Shown here piece by piece: positions 7,656 through 15,245 of a DNA stretch of 59,026 nucleotides. Made by a program: the position numbers and the translations under genes. The stretch's first letter is position 1; every line of letters starts with the position of its first letter. Location of the stretch: NCBI GenBank assembly GCA_035554115.1, contig DATMIW010000050.1, forward strand, positions 1 to 59,026. The letters run 5' to 3'. A model generated the notes under the pieces. It was not told the DNA's origin, made no database searches, and saw only the letters and a list, made by a program, of their open reading frames with translations. This stretch comes from CAXTSE01 sp035554115. Its GTDB lineage: Bacteria > Actinomycetota > Actinomycetes > Actinomycetales > Microbacteriaceae.

Positions 7656-9713
7656 GTGACTGATCTGGATCGGCCCATCGACGGCCGGTCGCCGAAGCGA
7701 TGGATTATCGGCGAACCGCTCCCTTCCGACAAGCTTGAAGGGCAGCTGCTGCCCAAGCATTTGGCACTGCCGATCTTCGCGAGCGACCCGCTCTCGTCGG
7801 TCGCCTATGCGCCACAAGAGCTGCTGATGATCCTCCTGCTTGGGGGTCTCGCCTTCCTCTCCTTCGCGCCCTGGGTCGCCGCTGCCGTCGTCATATTGCT
7901 GCTCGTCGTCGTGCTCAGCTATCGGCAGCTCATCAAGGCCTACCCCTCGGGCGGTGGCGACTATGAAGTTGCCCGCAAGAACCTTGGCGAAAAGGCCGGC
8001 CTCGTGGTGGCCAGCGCCCTGCTGGTGGACTACGTGCTCACCGTGGCCGTGTCGGTCGCCTCCGGCGTCGACAACATCATTTCGGCGCTGCCCGGCCTGA
8101 ACCCCTACCGGGTCGAGATCGCCGTCGGCTTCGTCATCATCCTTGCCGCCGTCAACCTGCGCGGGGTGCGCGAGTCGAGCAAGGCGTTCGCGATTCCGAC
8201 CTATCTGTTCATCGGCTCCATCGGGGTCATGATCGTTACCGCGCTGATTCGCACCGCCGTCGGGGATACACCCGTCGCCGAGAGCGCGAACCTGGTCGTG
8301 CAGTCGGAGGACCTCACCAAGGCCGCCTTCATCCTCCTTCTGCTGCGGGCCTTTGCCAGCGGATGCGCCGCCCTCACCGGCGTCGAGGCCATCTCGAACG
8401 GCGTTCCCGCATTCCGCAAGCCCAAGATTCAGAACGCTCAGAAGACGCTTATGGCGATGGGCATCACCGCAGTCGTGTTGTTCTCGGGCCTTGTGGCCAC
8501 GGCGCTGCTGGCCAAAGTTCACTACATCGACTGCACCGAGCTGGTCTCGTTCGTCGGATGTGGTGACCGTGACGCCCCTCAGCGCAGCCTGATCGCCCAG
8601 ATGGCCTCCGCCACATTTGGCGACGGCAGTGTGCTGTTCTTCCTCATCCAGGCGGTGACGGCTGCTGTGCTGTTGTTGGCCGCAAATACAGCCTTCAACG
8701 GATTCCCCCTGCTCGGCTCGGTGCTCGCGAAGGACCTGTACGCACCCAAATCGCTGGCGACCCGCGGCGATCGCCTGATCTACAGCAACGGCGTCATCGC
8801 CCTTTCGATCACAGCCGTCGTGCTGCTGGTCGTCTTCCGCGCCGACGTCTCAGCCCTCATCCAGCTCTACATCATTGGGGTTTTCGTTTCGTTCACCCTC
8901 GGCCAAACCGGCATGGTGCGGCACTGGTGGCTTCTGCTGAAAAAGGGCAGCCCCGATCGCGGTGCGATCTGGAGGGGACTCGCGATCAACGCCATCGGCG
9001 GGCTCATGACGCTGAGCGTTTTGGTGATCGTCACGGTCACCAAGTTCACGCACGGCGCCTGGATCGTGTTCGTGATCATGCCGATCCTGTTCATCCTCAT
9101 GCTCGGCGTGAACCGCTACTATCGCGACGTCGACAAAGAGATCGAAGCGGATGCGACAACCACATTCGGCGCCGAAGGAGACCACGCGATAGTGCTGGTC
9201 GGCCGCATGCAGAAGCCCGTGCTGAAAGCCCTCGACTACGCGATCGCCGCCCGACACGTGAGCATCGAGGCCGTCCATGTCTCGATCGATGATGACGCGA
9301 CGGCACAGCTCGAACGCGAATGGGTCGAGCACAACATCCAGGTGCCGCTCAAGGTTTTGCAGTCCCCGTATCGCGATATCAGCATGCCGCTCATTCAATA
9401 CATCAAGGAGCGACGCGGCGAGAACGGGTCCGAGGTCGTCACCATCTACACGCCCCAATACATCGTGGGCCACTGGTGGGAATCGCTTCTGCACAACCAC
9501 AAAGCGCGGCGGATCCGCCACAAGCTCGCGCTTATCCACGGAGTGGTCATTGCACTCGTGCCCTGGCTGCTCGACTCGTCGACTCTCATCTACGGCCGCC
9601 GCTCACGACCCCTGCCCGGTCAGGATCGTCGCGGCGAGCCAGTGCGGCCCGTGACGCGCAAACCCATGCCGCCGGCCGCGACCGGTCGCCGCCGCCCGGG
9701 CGCTGGTGCGTGA
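7656..9713 (+). CDS. APC-superfamily amino acid permease
   Basis: A 685-aa secondary transporter. About twelve hydrophobic segments span residues ~35-490, including ASDPLSSVAYAPQELLM near the N-terminus and the SGCAALTGVEAISNGVPAF region (~TM6). The C-terminal ~180 residues form a soluble cytoplasmic domain with a universal-stress-protein-like pattern (AIVLVGRMQKPVLKALDYAI). This long architecture is typical of an actinobacterial APC group; the substrate cannot be read from sequence. The GTG at 7656 follows AGGAG at a rather long spacing (14 nt); a TTG at 7620 is the alternative. Its stop overlaps the start of the first fluoride-channel gene. Confidence 0.82.
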   Translation: MTDLDRPIDGRSPKRWIIGEPLPSDKLEGQLLPKHLALPIFASDPLSSVAYAPQELLMILLLGGLAFLSFAPWVAAAVVILLLVVVLSYRQLIKAYPSGGGDYEVARKNLGEKAGLVVASALLVDYVLTVAVSVASGVDNIISALPGLNPYRVEIAVGFVIILAAVNLRGVRESSKAFAIPTYLFIGSIGVMIVTALIRTAVGDTPVAESANLVVQSEDLTKAAFILLLLRAFASGCAALTGVEAISNGVPAFRKPKIQNAQKTLMAMGITAVVLFSGLVATALLAKVHYIDCTELVSFVGCGDRDAPQRSLIAQMASATFGDGSVLFFLIQAVTAAVLLLAANTAFNGFPLLGSVLAKDLYAPKSLATRGDRLIYSNGVIALSITAVVLLVVFRADVSALIQLYIIGVFVSFTLGQTGMVRHWWLLLKKGSPDRGAIWRGLAINAIGGLMTLSVLVIVTVTKFTHGAWIVFVIMPILFILMLGVNRYYRDVDKEIEADATTTFGAEGDHAIVLVGRMQKPVLKALDYAIAARHVSIEAVHVSIDDDATAQLEREWVEHNIQVPLKVLQSPYRDISMPLIQYIKERRGENGSEVVTIYTPQYIVGHWWESLLHNHKARRIRHKLALIHGVVIALVPWLLDSSTLIYGRRSRPLPGQDRRGEPVRPVTRKPMPPAATGRRRPGAGA

Positions 9714-10164
9714 GCCATTCGACCCCTTCCGGGCCACACGACGCGCCCGAGAAGACAGCCAAGCCGTGACGATCGTGGCGGTGCTGATCGGCGGGGTGCT
9801 CGGCACAGCACTGCGGCTCGGCCTCGACGCGGTACTGCCCCACAGCGACGACGCCGTCCCGGTCTCGACACTCATCATCAACACCGCGGGGTCGTTCGCT
9901 CTCGCGCTGCTGGTCGCGCGGCTCTGGCCCGTGGCGCCACACTGGCTCAGGTTCGGACTGGGCACGGGGCTTCTCGGTTCCTTCACCACCTTCTCGGCCG
10001 TCGCCGTGTCACTGCTCACCCTCACTCGGGCCGGGATGCCCGGAATCGCAGCCCTTTACCTGGTCGCCACACTCGCGGCCGGCCTCGCCGCCGCGCTGTT
10101 GGGCCTGCGCGTCGGCCACCGTCCGGGTGCCGCAGCCGCCCCGCAGATCGCGCCGGACGAATGA
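9706..10164 (+). CDS. crcB: FluC/CrcB fluoride channel subunit 1
   Basis: A 152-aa four-helix membrane protein that exports fluoride. Motifs: GGVLGTALRLGLDA, LIINTAGSFALALL and GSFTTFSAVAVSLLT, including the conserved Asn and the TTFS turn. The start may be the GTG at 9706, overlapping the permease stop, or the GTG at 9766 just before the first helix; the extra 20 residues are polar and basic. It overlaps the second crcB by four bases (ATGA). Paired CrcB genes, as here, are usual in Gram-positive bacteria and may form heterodimers. No fluoride riboswitch was seen upstream. Confidence 0.88.
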   Translation: MREPFDPFRATRRAREDSQAVTIVAVLIGGVLGTALRLGLDAVLPHSDDAVPVSTLIINTAGSFALALLVARLWPVAPHWLRFGLGTGLLGSFTTFSAVAVSLLTLTRAGMPGIAALYLVATLAAGLAAALLGLRVGHRPGAAAAPQIAPDE

Positions 10165-10556
10165 GCACCGTCATCGTGCTCGCCACCCTCGCGGCGGGGG
10201 CGGTGGGGGCGCTCGTCCGGTACGCGGTCTCGGTGCGAGCCGCCGCATCCGTTAATGCTGGAGCGGCCAGTTCGGGGATGCCGTGGGCGGTGCTGATCGT
10301 CAACAGTGTCGGCTCGCTCGTTGCGGGCGTCGGCATCGGTCTGGCGGATGTTCTTGCCGCGCCGGACCTCCGCGCGATCCTTGTCAGCGGGTTCGCGGCA
10401 GGTCTGACGACGTTCAGCACATTCAGCGTCGAGACCGTCCAGCTCGTGTTGACGGGGCGCGCACGCACGGCGGCGCTCAGCGTGGCGGCGAATCTGGTGG
10501 CCGGGGTGGGCGCCGTGCTGCTCGGCTGGACAGTCGTTACAGCGTCTCTGGGCTAG
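10161..10556 (+). CDS. crcB: FluC/CrcB fluoride channel subunit 2
   Basis: A 131-aa partner of the preceding gene. It shows the same signatures: AGAVGALVRYAVSV at the N-terminus, LIVNSVGSLVAGVG in the second helix and GFAAGLTTFSTFSVE at the central break. The start ATG is embedded in the upstream stop (ATGA), giving translational coupling and equal expression of the two subunits. Confidence 0.9.
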   Translation: MSTVIVLATLAAGAVGALVRYAVSVRAAASVNAGAASSGMPWAVLIVNSVGSLVAGVGIGLADVLAAPDLRAILVSGFAAGLTTFSTFSVETVQLVLTGRARTAALSVAANLVAGVGAVLLGWTVVTASLG

Positions 10557-10565
10557 GCCGGCTTA

Positions 10566-10625
10566 CGCCGCGGAAACTGTCGTGCGCCGCCGGCGTTTCT
10601 GCGGCTGACACTCAATTCCGCGGCG
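10566..10625. repeat. 60-bp palindromic repeat, copy B
   Basis: The perfect terminal inverted repeats CGCCGCGGAA (10566-10575) and TTCCGCGGCG (10616-10625) flank a core containing TTCTGCGGC. It aligns without gaps to copy A at 5079. It begins 10 nt after the second crcB stop and could also fold as a terminator. Confidence 0.6.
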
Positions 10626-10677
10626 CGCGGCGCGCGGCGTCCCCGAACTGGGGCATGAATGCGGAAGGCCGTCTTTC

Positions 10678-10683
10678 TAGGCT
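10678..10683 (+). promoter_or_regulatory. -10 element of the DUF2510 gene (leaderless)
   Basis: TAGGCT ends 7 nt before the ATG at 10691, with no Shine-Dalgarno sequence between, which indicates a leaderless transcript and fixes the start. Confidence 0.65.
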
Positions 10684-10690
10684 GGCGCAC

Positions 10691-11332
10691 ATGACCATGA
10701 CGATCGATGAAGCACCAACCGCCGGTTGGTATCCCGATCCTCTCGACGACAATTCCTGGCGCTGGTGGGACGGACACACCTGGTCTCAGCAGGTGCAGCC
10801 GCGTACTGTTACCCCGCCCGTGATACGGCGCTCGGTCGTACAACCGGCGCCTCCCGGAGTCTCGCACGTGGAGTCTGCGGCTCCCGCGCCGCAGTACGCA
10901 CCTCCGGCGGCCCCGGTCCCTGCATCGCAGCCGGTCGCCGCCGCACAACCCGCCGCACAGCCGGTTATGGCGCCCGCTATCGCCGAGCCCGTTGTTATTT
11001 CTGAACCGGTGCAGGCGCAGCCCGTCGTCGTCGCACCTCCTGTGGCGTCGCCTCCGCCAGCACCAGTGGTCGCAGCGCCCGTGGTCGCGCAGTCGGTCGT
11101 CACTCCGGCCGAACCAGCCCCGGCGACCCCGACAGCGCCCTCCAACGAGCTTGTCATATTCGACGCCGCCGCCGTCGAAAACCAGCACCCGTGGGAAGCA
11201 GCAATCGCCGCCCTCGAAGCCGAGCAGCGCGCGTCGACATCGAGATCGCAGCCGATGCGCTCCGTAGCCACCTTGTCGCCCGAGAAGGGTGGCTCTCGCC
11301 GACCTTTCCGGCGCGGTCGTCGCACCCGCTAG
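10691..11332 (+). CDS. DUF2510 domain protein
   Basis: A 213-aa protein of unknown function. An N-terminal DUF2510 motif (AGWYPDPLDDNSWRWWDGHT, about residues 10-29) is followed by a Pro/Ala/Val/Gln-rich low-complexity stretch (about 40-155), a short acidic/aliphatic segment (NELVIFDAAAVENQHPWEAA) and a very basic C-terminus (RRPFRRGRRTR). No membrane helix is visible. DUF2510 is frequent in actinobacteria, often in membrane-associated proteins. The ATG at 10691 is supported by the leaderless -10; an ATG at 10655 is the less likely alternative. Confidence 0.75.
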   Translation: MTMTIDEAPTAGWYPDPLDDNSWRWWDGHTWSQQVQPRTVTPPVIRRSVVQPAPPGVSHVESAAPAPQYAPPAAPVPASQPVAAAQPAAQPVMAPAIAEPVVISEPVQAQPVVVAPPVASPPPAPVVAAPVVAQSVVTPAEPAPATPTAPSNELVIFDAAAVENQHPWEAAIAALEAEQRASTSRSQPMRSVATLSPEKGGSRRPFRRGRRTR

Positions 11333-11352
11333 ATCGCTCGGCTCCGACCCGC

Positions 11353-12450
11353 TTAGCGCAGGCTGTTGAGCGTCGCTACCACCTGGCGCGCGATGGTGCG
11401 GCCGATGCGGTTCGCCCCGATTGTGGATGCCGTGGGCCCGTATCCGGCAAAGAAGATGCGCGGGTTGCGCCACGACGCGCCCTGCCCCACCGTGATGCCG
11501 CCAGCCTTCTCGCGCAGCTTGAGCGGAGCGAGGTGGCGCAGCTCGGGGCGGAACCCGGTGGCCCAGATAATCGCATCCGCCTCTTCGAACCGGCCGTCGG
11601 CCCAGCGCACGCCCGTCGGTTCAATGCTCGCGAACATCGGCTGCGCCTCGAGCAGCCCGCGTTCGATGGCTGTCTGGATGCGGCGGCTGCGCGGCACCCC
11701 CGTCGTCGACACGATGCTGGGCAAAGCCCGCCCGTCGCGCGCTGCCTGATCCTGCAGGGCGACAGCCGATACGCCCGCTTCGATATTGAGTTCCTGATCG
11801 TCGAGGAATTCGACCGGTCGGCGCGCGACCCACGTGAGCGAGGCGGCCACGTTCTCCAGTTCGAGCAAGAACCCGATGGCGCTCGTTCCACCGCCCACCA
11901 CAACGACTTTCTGGCCGCGCAGATCGTCGGCATCCACGTAGTCGACAGTGTGGATGTGGCGGCCGGCAAATGTGTCTCGCCCCGGGTACCACGGGATGAA
12001 TGGCGCTCCCCATGTGCCGGTCGCGTTGACGAGAACCTGGGTCGTGACATCGCGTTCCCCGTGTTCGCCCGTGAACCGGATGCGGAATCCATCGAGGATT
12101 GACTCCACCCGTGTCACGGTCGCGGGCCGCACCACCTGCAGCCCGAAGAAGTCTTCGTACCGCGCGTAATAGTCGGAGACGATATCCCGCGCCGGCAGCG
12201 CGCGGTCGGCGGTTTCAAAACTGAGACCTACCTCGTCCATGCCCGGCAGGTCGTTGACGCGGTGGGCGTAACCGAGACGGAGGCCCTCCCAGCGGTGCTG
12301 CCAGGCCCCGCCGGCCCCGGGGCCGCGATCGAGAACCACCACGTCGTTTCCGGGATCCAGACCCAGACGTCGTAGATAATAGGAAACAGAAAGACCCGCT
12401 TGACCCGCACCGATAACGACAACAGAGGTGTCGGTTTGCCGGTCGGTCAC
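11353..12450 (-). CDS. Flavin-containing monooxygenase-like oxidoreductase
   Basis: A 365-aa FAD/NAD(P)H-dependent enzyme. An N-terminal FAD-binding motif GAGQAGLSVSYYLRRLG (about residues 14-30), a second dinucleotide motif VVGGGTSAIGFLLEL (about 170-184) and the C-terminal ATGFRPEL motif are as in the FMO/Baeyer-Villiger-like (CzcO/TrkA) group. Substrate unknown. The GTG start at 12450 is supported by TAACCT 6 nt upstream (leaderless). It is convergent with the DUF2510 gene, with a 20-bp gap, and upstream it diverges from DUF3073. Confidence 0.82.
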   Translation of the reverse strand: MTDRQTDTSVVVIGAGQAGLSVSYYLRRLGLDPGNDVVVLDRGPGAGGAWQHRWEGLRLGYAHRVNDLPGMDEVGLSFETADRALPARDIVSDYYARYEDFFGLQVVRPATVTRVESILDGFRIRFTGEHGERDVTTQVLVNATGTWGAPFIPWYPGRDTFAGRHIHTVDYVDADDLRGQKVVVVGGGTSAIGFLLELENVAASLTWVARRPVEFLDDQELNIEAGVSAVALQDQAARDGRALPSIVSTTGVPRSRRIQTAIERGLLEAQPMFASIEPTGVRWADGRFEEADAIIWATGFRPELRHLAPLKLREKAGGITVGQGASWRNPRIFFAGYGPTASTIGANRIGRTIARQVVATLNSLR

Positions 12451-12456
12451 TGCACA

Positions 12457-12462
12457 AGGTTA
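12457..12462 (-). promoter_or_regulatory. -10 element of the FMO-like gene (leaderless)
   Basis: TAACCT on the minus strand, 6 nt before the GTG at 12450. Confidence 0.6.
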
Positions 12463-12497
12463 CCGGCTGCACCGTAAGTCACCTGGGTGGTGCGTGA

Positions 12498-12503
12498 TAG
12501 ACT
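12498..12503 (+). promoter_or_regulatory. -10 element upstream of the DUF3073 gene
   Basis: TAGACT predicts a transcript start near 12510 and a 5' leader of about 50 nt. Unlike many genes in the window, this one has a normal leader with a ribosome binding site (GAGGGGG). Confidence 0.5.
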
Positions 12504-12558
12504 CTCGCGCAGTCTTTCCGATTCAATTTCGACGTATCTCTACACGAGGGGGTCACGC

Positions 12559-12771
12559 ATGGGGCGCGGCCGTCAGAAGGCGAAGCACACGAAGGTCGCA
12601 CGCGATCTCAAGTACTTCAGCCCGGACACCAACTACGCATCTCTTGAAGAAGAGCTGGCTGGCAACCCTCGCCTCGACGAGGATCTCAGCAAATGGCCGG
12701 AATACCTGGCTGAAGGTTCTGACGATGAATCCGACGAGGCTCCCGATGCGAGCGAGTCGAAGAGCGCGTAG
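12559..12771 (+). CDS. DUF3073 family protein
   Basis: A 70-aa actinobacterial protein of unknown function. The conserved N-terminus MGRGRQKAKHTKVARDLKY and core SPDTNYASLEEEL identify the family, and the C-terminus is acidic and Ser/Glu/Asp-rich. I chose the ATG at 12559 because the family begins at exactly this MGRGRQKAK sequence and GAGGGGG precedes it; the in-frame extension upstream is not conserved-looking. Highly expressed small basic/acidic protein, role unknown. Confidence 0.9.
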   Translation: MGRGRQKAKHTKVARDLKYFSPDTNYASLEEELAGNPRLDEDLSKWPEYLAEGSDDESDEAPDASESKSA

Positions 12772-12855
12772 CTCTGTGTGACTCACGCCAAACGGTAACT
12801 CTTTAGTGACGGTGTCCACCCGAGACTCGACGGGTGCTACCGTGTCTCCAGTTAG

Positions 12856-12896
12856 TGAACGTCATGTTCGAATAGCGAACGTCAAGATTCGAACTG
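12856..12896 (+). promoter_or_regulatory. Candidate operator repeats upstream of binding protein 1
   Basis: GAACGTCA occurs at 12857-12864 and again at 12877-12884, two helical turns apart. Between them lies the inverted pair GTTCG-AATAG-CGAAC (12866-12880). This dyad set is absent from the second copy of the duplicated gene, so the paralogues appear to be under different control. Confidence 0.45.
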
Positions 12897-12945
12897 CCGC
12901 CCATCTTATGTATTTCAGTGTTGAAAACGATGAGGAGTAACCCGT

Positions 12946-13953
12946 ATGAAATCCGTTCGAGTCCGTGGGCTGGCTGTAGCCGCCCTAGCCGTTTTGGCAC
13001 TCCCCGTTCTGGCCGCGTGTGCGAACGGTGGCGGCAATGACAGCAAGGGCATCAGGATTGCGTTCCTCACCTACGTTGCGAGCGACTACTCGGGGGCTGA
13101 AAAGCGAGGAATTGAGTCGGTCGTCAAGCCCGCAGGTGGATCGGTGACCATGTTCGCCGCGAACTTCGACCCCCAGCAGCAGCTGTCGCAGTGTCAGGAT
13201 GCGATAACGAGCAACCGTTTCGACGCGATTGTTCTGGCGCCTGTTTCCTCGACCACGGGTGTTCCGTGCGTGAAAGCGGCGGAAGCGGCCGGTATCCCTG
13301 TGGGAACACTCGAAACCGCTGTGGGCGAAGACGGCTTCACGCTGAAGCCTCAGGTCAAGGGCGTCGTTGCCGTTGCGGCGTCGACCCGGAAGTCGATTCT
13401 TGATTCGGCCGTGGGACTTGTCTCGCGTGCCTGCGGAGACACCGACCCGTGCAAGGTGATTGCAGAAGTCGCCTCGCCTGCCGACCCGTACACGAACCTG
13501 GTCGCCGACGGCGTCGAGAAGGAACTGGGCCCGCAGGTGCAAATCGTCCAGCGTTTCTCGTCCGGGTACGACCCCGGTGAGGTCGCCAGGCAGCTCCCCG
13601 ACATCCTGAGCGCTCACCCCGATGCGACGGTCTTCATGTCGGCCGCCGACTCGAGCGCATTGGCTGCCCTCCCGGCAATCAAGGATGCAGGTCGAGCAGA
13701 CACACTCAAGATCCTGGGATCCGGCGGAAGCTCAGAAGGTGCCGCTGCAGTAGCCGACGGCACCATCTTCGCAACCTCGGGAAACTGGCCACAGCAGTAC
13801 GGCGCGTTCCTGGCGACGGCCCTGACGCAAGCTGTGCACGGCGAGAAGGTCACCCACTCAGAACTCGACAACTTCACCGCCGACAAGCCGCAGTTCATCA
13901 CCAAGGACACGGTGTCTGAGTACAAGCCCGAATGGGGCACGGCAGCTAAGTAG
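12946..13953 (+). CDS. Orphan sugar-type ABC substrate-binding lipoprotein, copy 1
   Basis: A 335-aa secreted lipoprotein of the periplasmic-binding-protein type 1 (RbsB-like) group. The signal peptide ends in the lipobox LAAC, with Cys25 as lipidation site. The mature part starts GIRIAFLTYVASDYSGAEKRGIE, and further typical elements are FDAIVLAPVSSTTGVPCVKAAEAAGIPV and ILGSGGSSEGAAAVADGTI. No permease or ATPase gene is adjacent, so it must work with a transporter encoded elsewhere or act as a sensor partner. ATG with GAGGAG upstream. It is about 80 percent identical by eye to the next gene. Confidence 0.88.
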   Translation: MKSVRVRGLAVAALAVLALPVLAACANGGGNDSKGIRIAFLTYVASDYSGAEKRGIESVVKPAGGSVTMFAANFDPQQQLSQCQDAITSNRFDAIVLAPVSSTTGVPCVKAAEAAGIPVGTLETAVGEDGFTLKPQVKGVVAVAASTRKSILDSAVGLVSRACGDTDPCKVIAEVASPADPYTNLVADGVEKELGPQVQIVQRFSSGYDPGEVARQLPDILSAHPDATVFMSAADSSALAALPAIKDAGRADTLKILGSGGSSEGAAAVADGTIFATSGNWPQQYGAFLATALTQAVHGEKVTHSELDNFTADKPQFITKDTVSEYKPEWGTAAK

Positions 13954-13973
13954 CCAGGCCAACAAAGGCGACG

Positions 13974-14020
13974 AAGGCCTCCGGAGTGATGCGGATTACC
14001 GCACACTCCGGAGGCCTTTT
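13974..14020 (+). terminator. Terminator of binding protein 1
   Basis: The 15-bp arms AAGGCCTCCGGAGTG (13974-13988) and CACTCCGGAGGCCTT (14004-14018) are perfectly complementary and are followed by T residues, a classic intrinsic terminator. The same hairpin is duplicated after copy 2. Confidence 0.9.
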
Positions 14021-14092
14021 CGAACGGTTGCACATAACAGTTGGGTGACGAGAGCAATTCCAGCCCCCACCAACTATTTCGTTTTCTCAATT

Positions 14093-14112
14093 TTATGGAC
14101 TAGTGTCCAAAA
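14093..14112 (+). promoter_or_regulatory. TGGAC-N4-GTCCA operator upstream of binding protein 2
   Basis: TTTATGGAC, TAGT, GTCCAAAAA form a dyad (core TGGAC at 14096-14100, GTCCA at 14105-14109) 41 nt before the GTG start. It matches, in core and in flanking A/T positions, the perfect palindrome at 41364-41389 in front of the demethylase operon. It is not present upstream of copy 1. Confidence 0.65.
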
Positions 14113-14150
14113 ATCCGCATCTTCAGCGTTGAAAGCGATAAGGAGTACTT

Positions 14151-15161
14151 GTGAAATCTGTTCGAGTACGTAGGTTGGCCGTAGCCGCCCTAGCCATTTT
14201 TGCCCTCCCCGTTCTGGCCGCGTGCGCGACTGGCGGCGGTAGTGACAACAGCAAAGGCATCAGGATTGCGTTCCTCACTTTCGTCGCCAGCGACTACTCG
14301 TCGGCTGAAAAACGAGGAATTGAGTCGGTCGTCAAGCCCGCAGGTGGATCGGTGACCTTGTTCTCAGCGAACTTCGACCCCCAGCAGCAGCTGTCGCAGT
14401 GTCAGGATGCGATCACGAGCAAGCGTTTTGACGCGATCGTCCTGTCGCCTGTTTCGTCAACAACGGGTGTTCCGTGCGTGAAGGCGGCGGAAGCGGCCGA
14501 TATCCCTGTGGGAACAATCGAAACGGCCGTCGGCAAAGAACCTTTTCAGTTGAAGCCACAGGTCAAGGGTGTAGTCGCAGTCGTTGCCACCACCCGGAAA
14601 ACGATTCTTGAATCCACCGACAAACTTGTTTCGCTGGCGTGCGGCGACGCTAACCCGTGCAAGGTGATTGCAGAAATCGCCTCGGCTGCCGACCCGTACA
14701 CCAACTTCGTCGCCGACGGCGTTGCGAAGGACCTTGGCCCGCGGGTACAAATCGTTCAACGTTTCTCGACCGGGTACGACCCGGGTGAGGTCGCTAAGCA
14801 GCTCCCCGACATCCTGAGCGCTCACCCCGACGCGACGGTCTTCATGTCGGCCGCCGACTCGAGCGCACTGGCTGCCCTCCCGGCTGTCAAGGATGCAGGT
14901 CGCACCGACACACTCAAGATCCTGGGATCCGGCGGAAGCTCGGACGGTGCCGCGGCCGTCGCCGACGGAACCATCTTCGCAACCTCGGGAAACTGGCCGC
15001 AGCAATCCGGTGCGTTCCTGGCAAAGGCCCTGACGCAGGCAGTCCACGGCGAGAAGGTCACCCATTCGGAGCTTGACGGCTTCAAGGCTGACAACCCGCA
15101 GTTCGTCACCAAGGAGACGGTGTCCGAGTTCAAGCCCGAATGGGGCGCGGCAGCTAAGTAG
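14151..15161 (+). CDS. Orphan sugar-type ABC substrate-binding lipoprotein, copy 2
   Basis: A 336-aa paralogue of the preceding gene, with the same signal peptide and lipobox (LAAC) and the same RbsB-like fold. Differences cluster in the middle (for example GKEPFQLKPQ versus GEDGFTLKPQ, and STDKLVSLACGDANPCKV versus SAVGLVSRACGDTDPCKV), which may alter ligand binding. GTG start with AAGGAG upstream. No transporter genes adjoin it. Its operator links it to the TetR-controlled demethylase operon, which hints that it may deliver that pathway's substrate (inference). It is convergent with purM. Confidence 0.88.
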   Translation: MKSVRVRRLAVAALAIFALPVLAACATGGGSDNSKGIRIAFLTFVASDYSSAEKRGIESVVKPAGGSVTLFSANFDPQQQLSQCQDAITSKRFDAIVLSPVSSTTGVPCVKAAEAADIPVGTIETAVGKEPFQLKPQVKGVVAVVATTRKTILESTDKLVSLACGDANPCKVIAEIASAADPYTNFVADGVAKDLGPRVQIVQRFSTGYDPGEVAKQLPDILSAHPDATVFMSAADSSALAALPAVKDAGRTDTLKILGSGGSSDGAAAVADGTIFATSGNWPQQSGAFLAKALTQAVHGEKVTHSELDGFKADNPQFVTKETVSEFKPEWGAAAK

Positions 15162-15181
15162 CCAAGCCCACAAAGGCGACG

Positions 15182-15226
15182 AAGGCCTCCGGAGTGATGC
15201 GGATTACCGCATGCTCCGGAGGCCTT
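15182..15226. terminator. Terminator between binding protein 2 and purM
   Basis: AAGGCCTCCGGAG (15182-15194) pairs with CTCCGGAGGCCTT (15214-15226). It is the duplicated partner of the hairpin at 13974 and lies between convergent genes, so it can serve both strands. Confidence 0.85.
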
Positions 15227-15245
15227 CTCGGCTTAATGCGCGGAA

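Larger units (their letters stand above)
12913..15226 (+). repeat. Tandem duplication of a binding-protein gene with leader and terminator
   Basis: Two adjacent units of about 1.1 kb are homologous from the leader just before the RBS (TTTCAGTGTTGAAAACGATGAGGAG versus CTTCAGCGTTGAAAGCGATAAGGAG, each a little over 20 nt) through the CDS and into a near-identical terminator. The sequences further upstream are unrelated, so the duplication was followed by promoter replacement or divergence. Confidence 0.85.

Noticed and set aside
7593..8522. Upstream extension of the PrmC-like gene to 574 aa
   Set aside because: It runs antisense through the APC permease gene; a good GTG with RBS exists at 7592.
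9600..9766. Fluoride riboswitch before the crcB pair
   Set aside because: The region upstream is coding for the permease and no crcB-motif structure could be made out by eye.
12857..12869. Possible LexA (SOS) box upstream of binding protein 1
   Set aside because: The half sites GAAC and GTTC are separated by 5 bp (GTCAT); the actinobacterial SOS box needs 4, and nothing nearby relates to DNA damage.
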